Positions 63,526 through 64,000 of a stretch of 64,000 nucleotides of DNA are shown in pieces. A program made the position numbers and the translations under genes. The DNA lies in NCBI GenBank assembly GCA_036925085.1, contig JAUPFP010000001.1, positions 13,712,854 through 13,776,853 on the forward strand. Reading direction: 5' to 3'. How positions within the stretch are numbered: position 1 is the first letter of the stretch; each line of letters starts with the position of its first letter. Source of the stretch: Brachycybe producta. Lineage: Eukaryota > Arthropoda > Diplopoda > Playtdesmida > Andrognathidae. The notes beneath the pieces were generated by a model, which did not search any database, was not told the origin of the DNA, and worked only from the letters and a program-made list of their open reading frames with translations.

Positions 63526-64000
63526 TGTAACGAATTCATCGTTTAGGGTTCGTCATTTGTTTAAACACCCTGTAGAAATAATAAAAGAATGTTTAACGGA
63601 GGTTTTCACCTCATGCTTGGGGGTGGCTGGGAGGCCATCACGACGATGACTCCCTGCCCTCCAAGATGAGTATAATAGACAAGAGAACTGCATCGATGGT
63701 TTTGATAGGACATATCCTAGAAGAACCAACGATGCAGAACTCTTGGACGTGAGAATCTTTTGATCGTTTTATTAGAAGAATCAACAAAGATCCCTCTTAA
63801 TTGTTATAACTATTACATCTTATAGATGTTTTTCATATCATAACTAATGTAATTAATTGAAGGTCCTGGTTGTGTCCAAGAGACTTGGACACACCTGGCA
63901 CCATTGTCTAGCGATCATATGTTTGTATTGTATTAAGAGTATATATACACAGGACCGCTTGGATTGAGAGATCAGACTGGTTAAATCTACGAACTAGACA
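63526..64000 (+). repeat. 3' LTR of element D, cut by the window end
   Basis: TGTAACGAATTC starts directly after a purine-rich GTTTGGGGG. A TATATATA box lies near 63941-63949, about 415 bp in. The 5' LTR was not found in the window, so this is inferred from the boundary signals rather than from a repeat match. Confidence 0.5.

Noticed and set aside
1..64000. CRISPR arrays, rRNA, tRNA genes or bacterial operons
   Set aside because: No direct-repeat/spacer pattern, no recognisable tRNA or rRNA, and LTRs, TATA boxes, AATAAA signals and splice-like sites all point to a eukaryote.

Overview
This is eukaryotic, almost certainly invertebrate-animal, DNA: repeat-rich, moderately AT-rich, and built mostly from nested, decaying transposable elements. 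I see no bacterial operons, rRNA, CRISPR array or intact single-copy host gene. The host cannot be fixed from this window. The mix (Ty3/gypsy-type LTR elements, an RNase H-bearing LINE, a Tc1-like DD34E transposon, a PIF/Harbinger remnant, a protein-primed family B DNA polymerase of the Polinton/Maverick kind, and two protein families I remember as uncharacterised in arthropods and cnidarians) fits an arthropod or another invertebrate.

Layout. 0-3.5 kb: two broken copies of widespread uncharacterised proteins. 3.5-7.06 kb: AT-rich, no gene. 7.06-16.39 kb: element A, a complete, recently inserted LTR retrotransposon with three long intact ORFs (Gag, retropepsin, and an unknown 'ORF3') but no reverse transcriptase, RNase H or integrase. 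16.5-25.1 kb: element B, an older relative with the same order gag-protease-ORF3. 25.1-27.4 kb: element E, an LTR followed by a broken ORF that may be a distant ORF3 relative. 28.07-30.95 kb: element C, a truncated and internally deleted relative of B. 31.0-31.9 kb: PIF/Harbinger remnant. 31.9-38.1 kb: element F, a decayed conventional gag-pro-RT-RH-IN element, split by a solo LTR with a 4-bp duplication. 38.1-41.95 kb: element G, LTR plus hairpin-rich leader plus gag. 42.0-46.1 kb: short tandem repeats and a dead family B DNA polymerase. 46.5-48.1 kb: a Tc1-like transposon sitting in a palindrome. 49.1-55.1 kb: a dead LINE of the I/LOA type. 56.6-57.2 kb: LTR fragment and a three-zinc-knuckle fragment. 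58.0-59.6 kb: nested palindromes carrying two mirror copies of an integrase fragment. 59.4-60.8 kb: integrase end and tail. 61.06-64.0 kb: element D, a fourth ORF3-bearing element with its 3' LTR running off the window.

Main point. Elements A, B, C and D share ORF3, a protein I cannot assign to any family. It has at least three conserved blocks and a C-terminal domain opening with an (L/I)LNN-x-x-V-x-W-Q motif. In A, whose two LTRs differ at only two places by eye, all three ORFs are open. So this looks like a lineage of LTR elements that moves without its own polymerase or integrase while keeping Gag, protease and an unknown protein. Further oddities are a 48-75-bp-spaced array of perfect E2F-type sites inside A's gag, an arterivirus-like GTTAAAC slippery heptamer just before A's gag stop, and a phased array of ACGGAC-loop-GTCCGT hairpins in the leader of element G.
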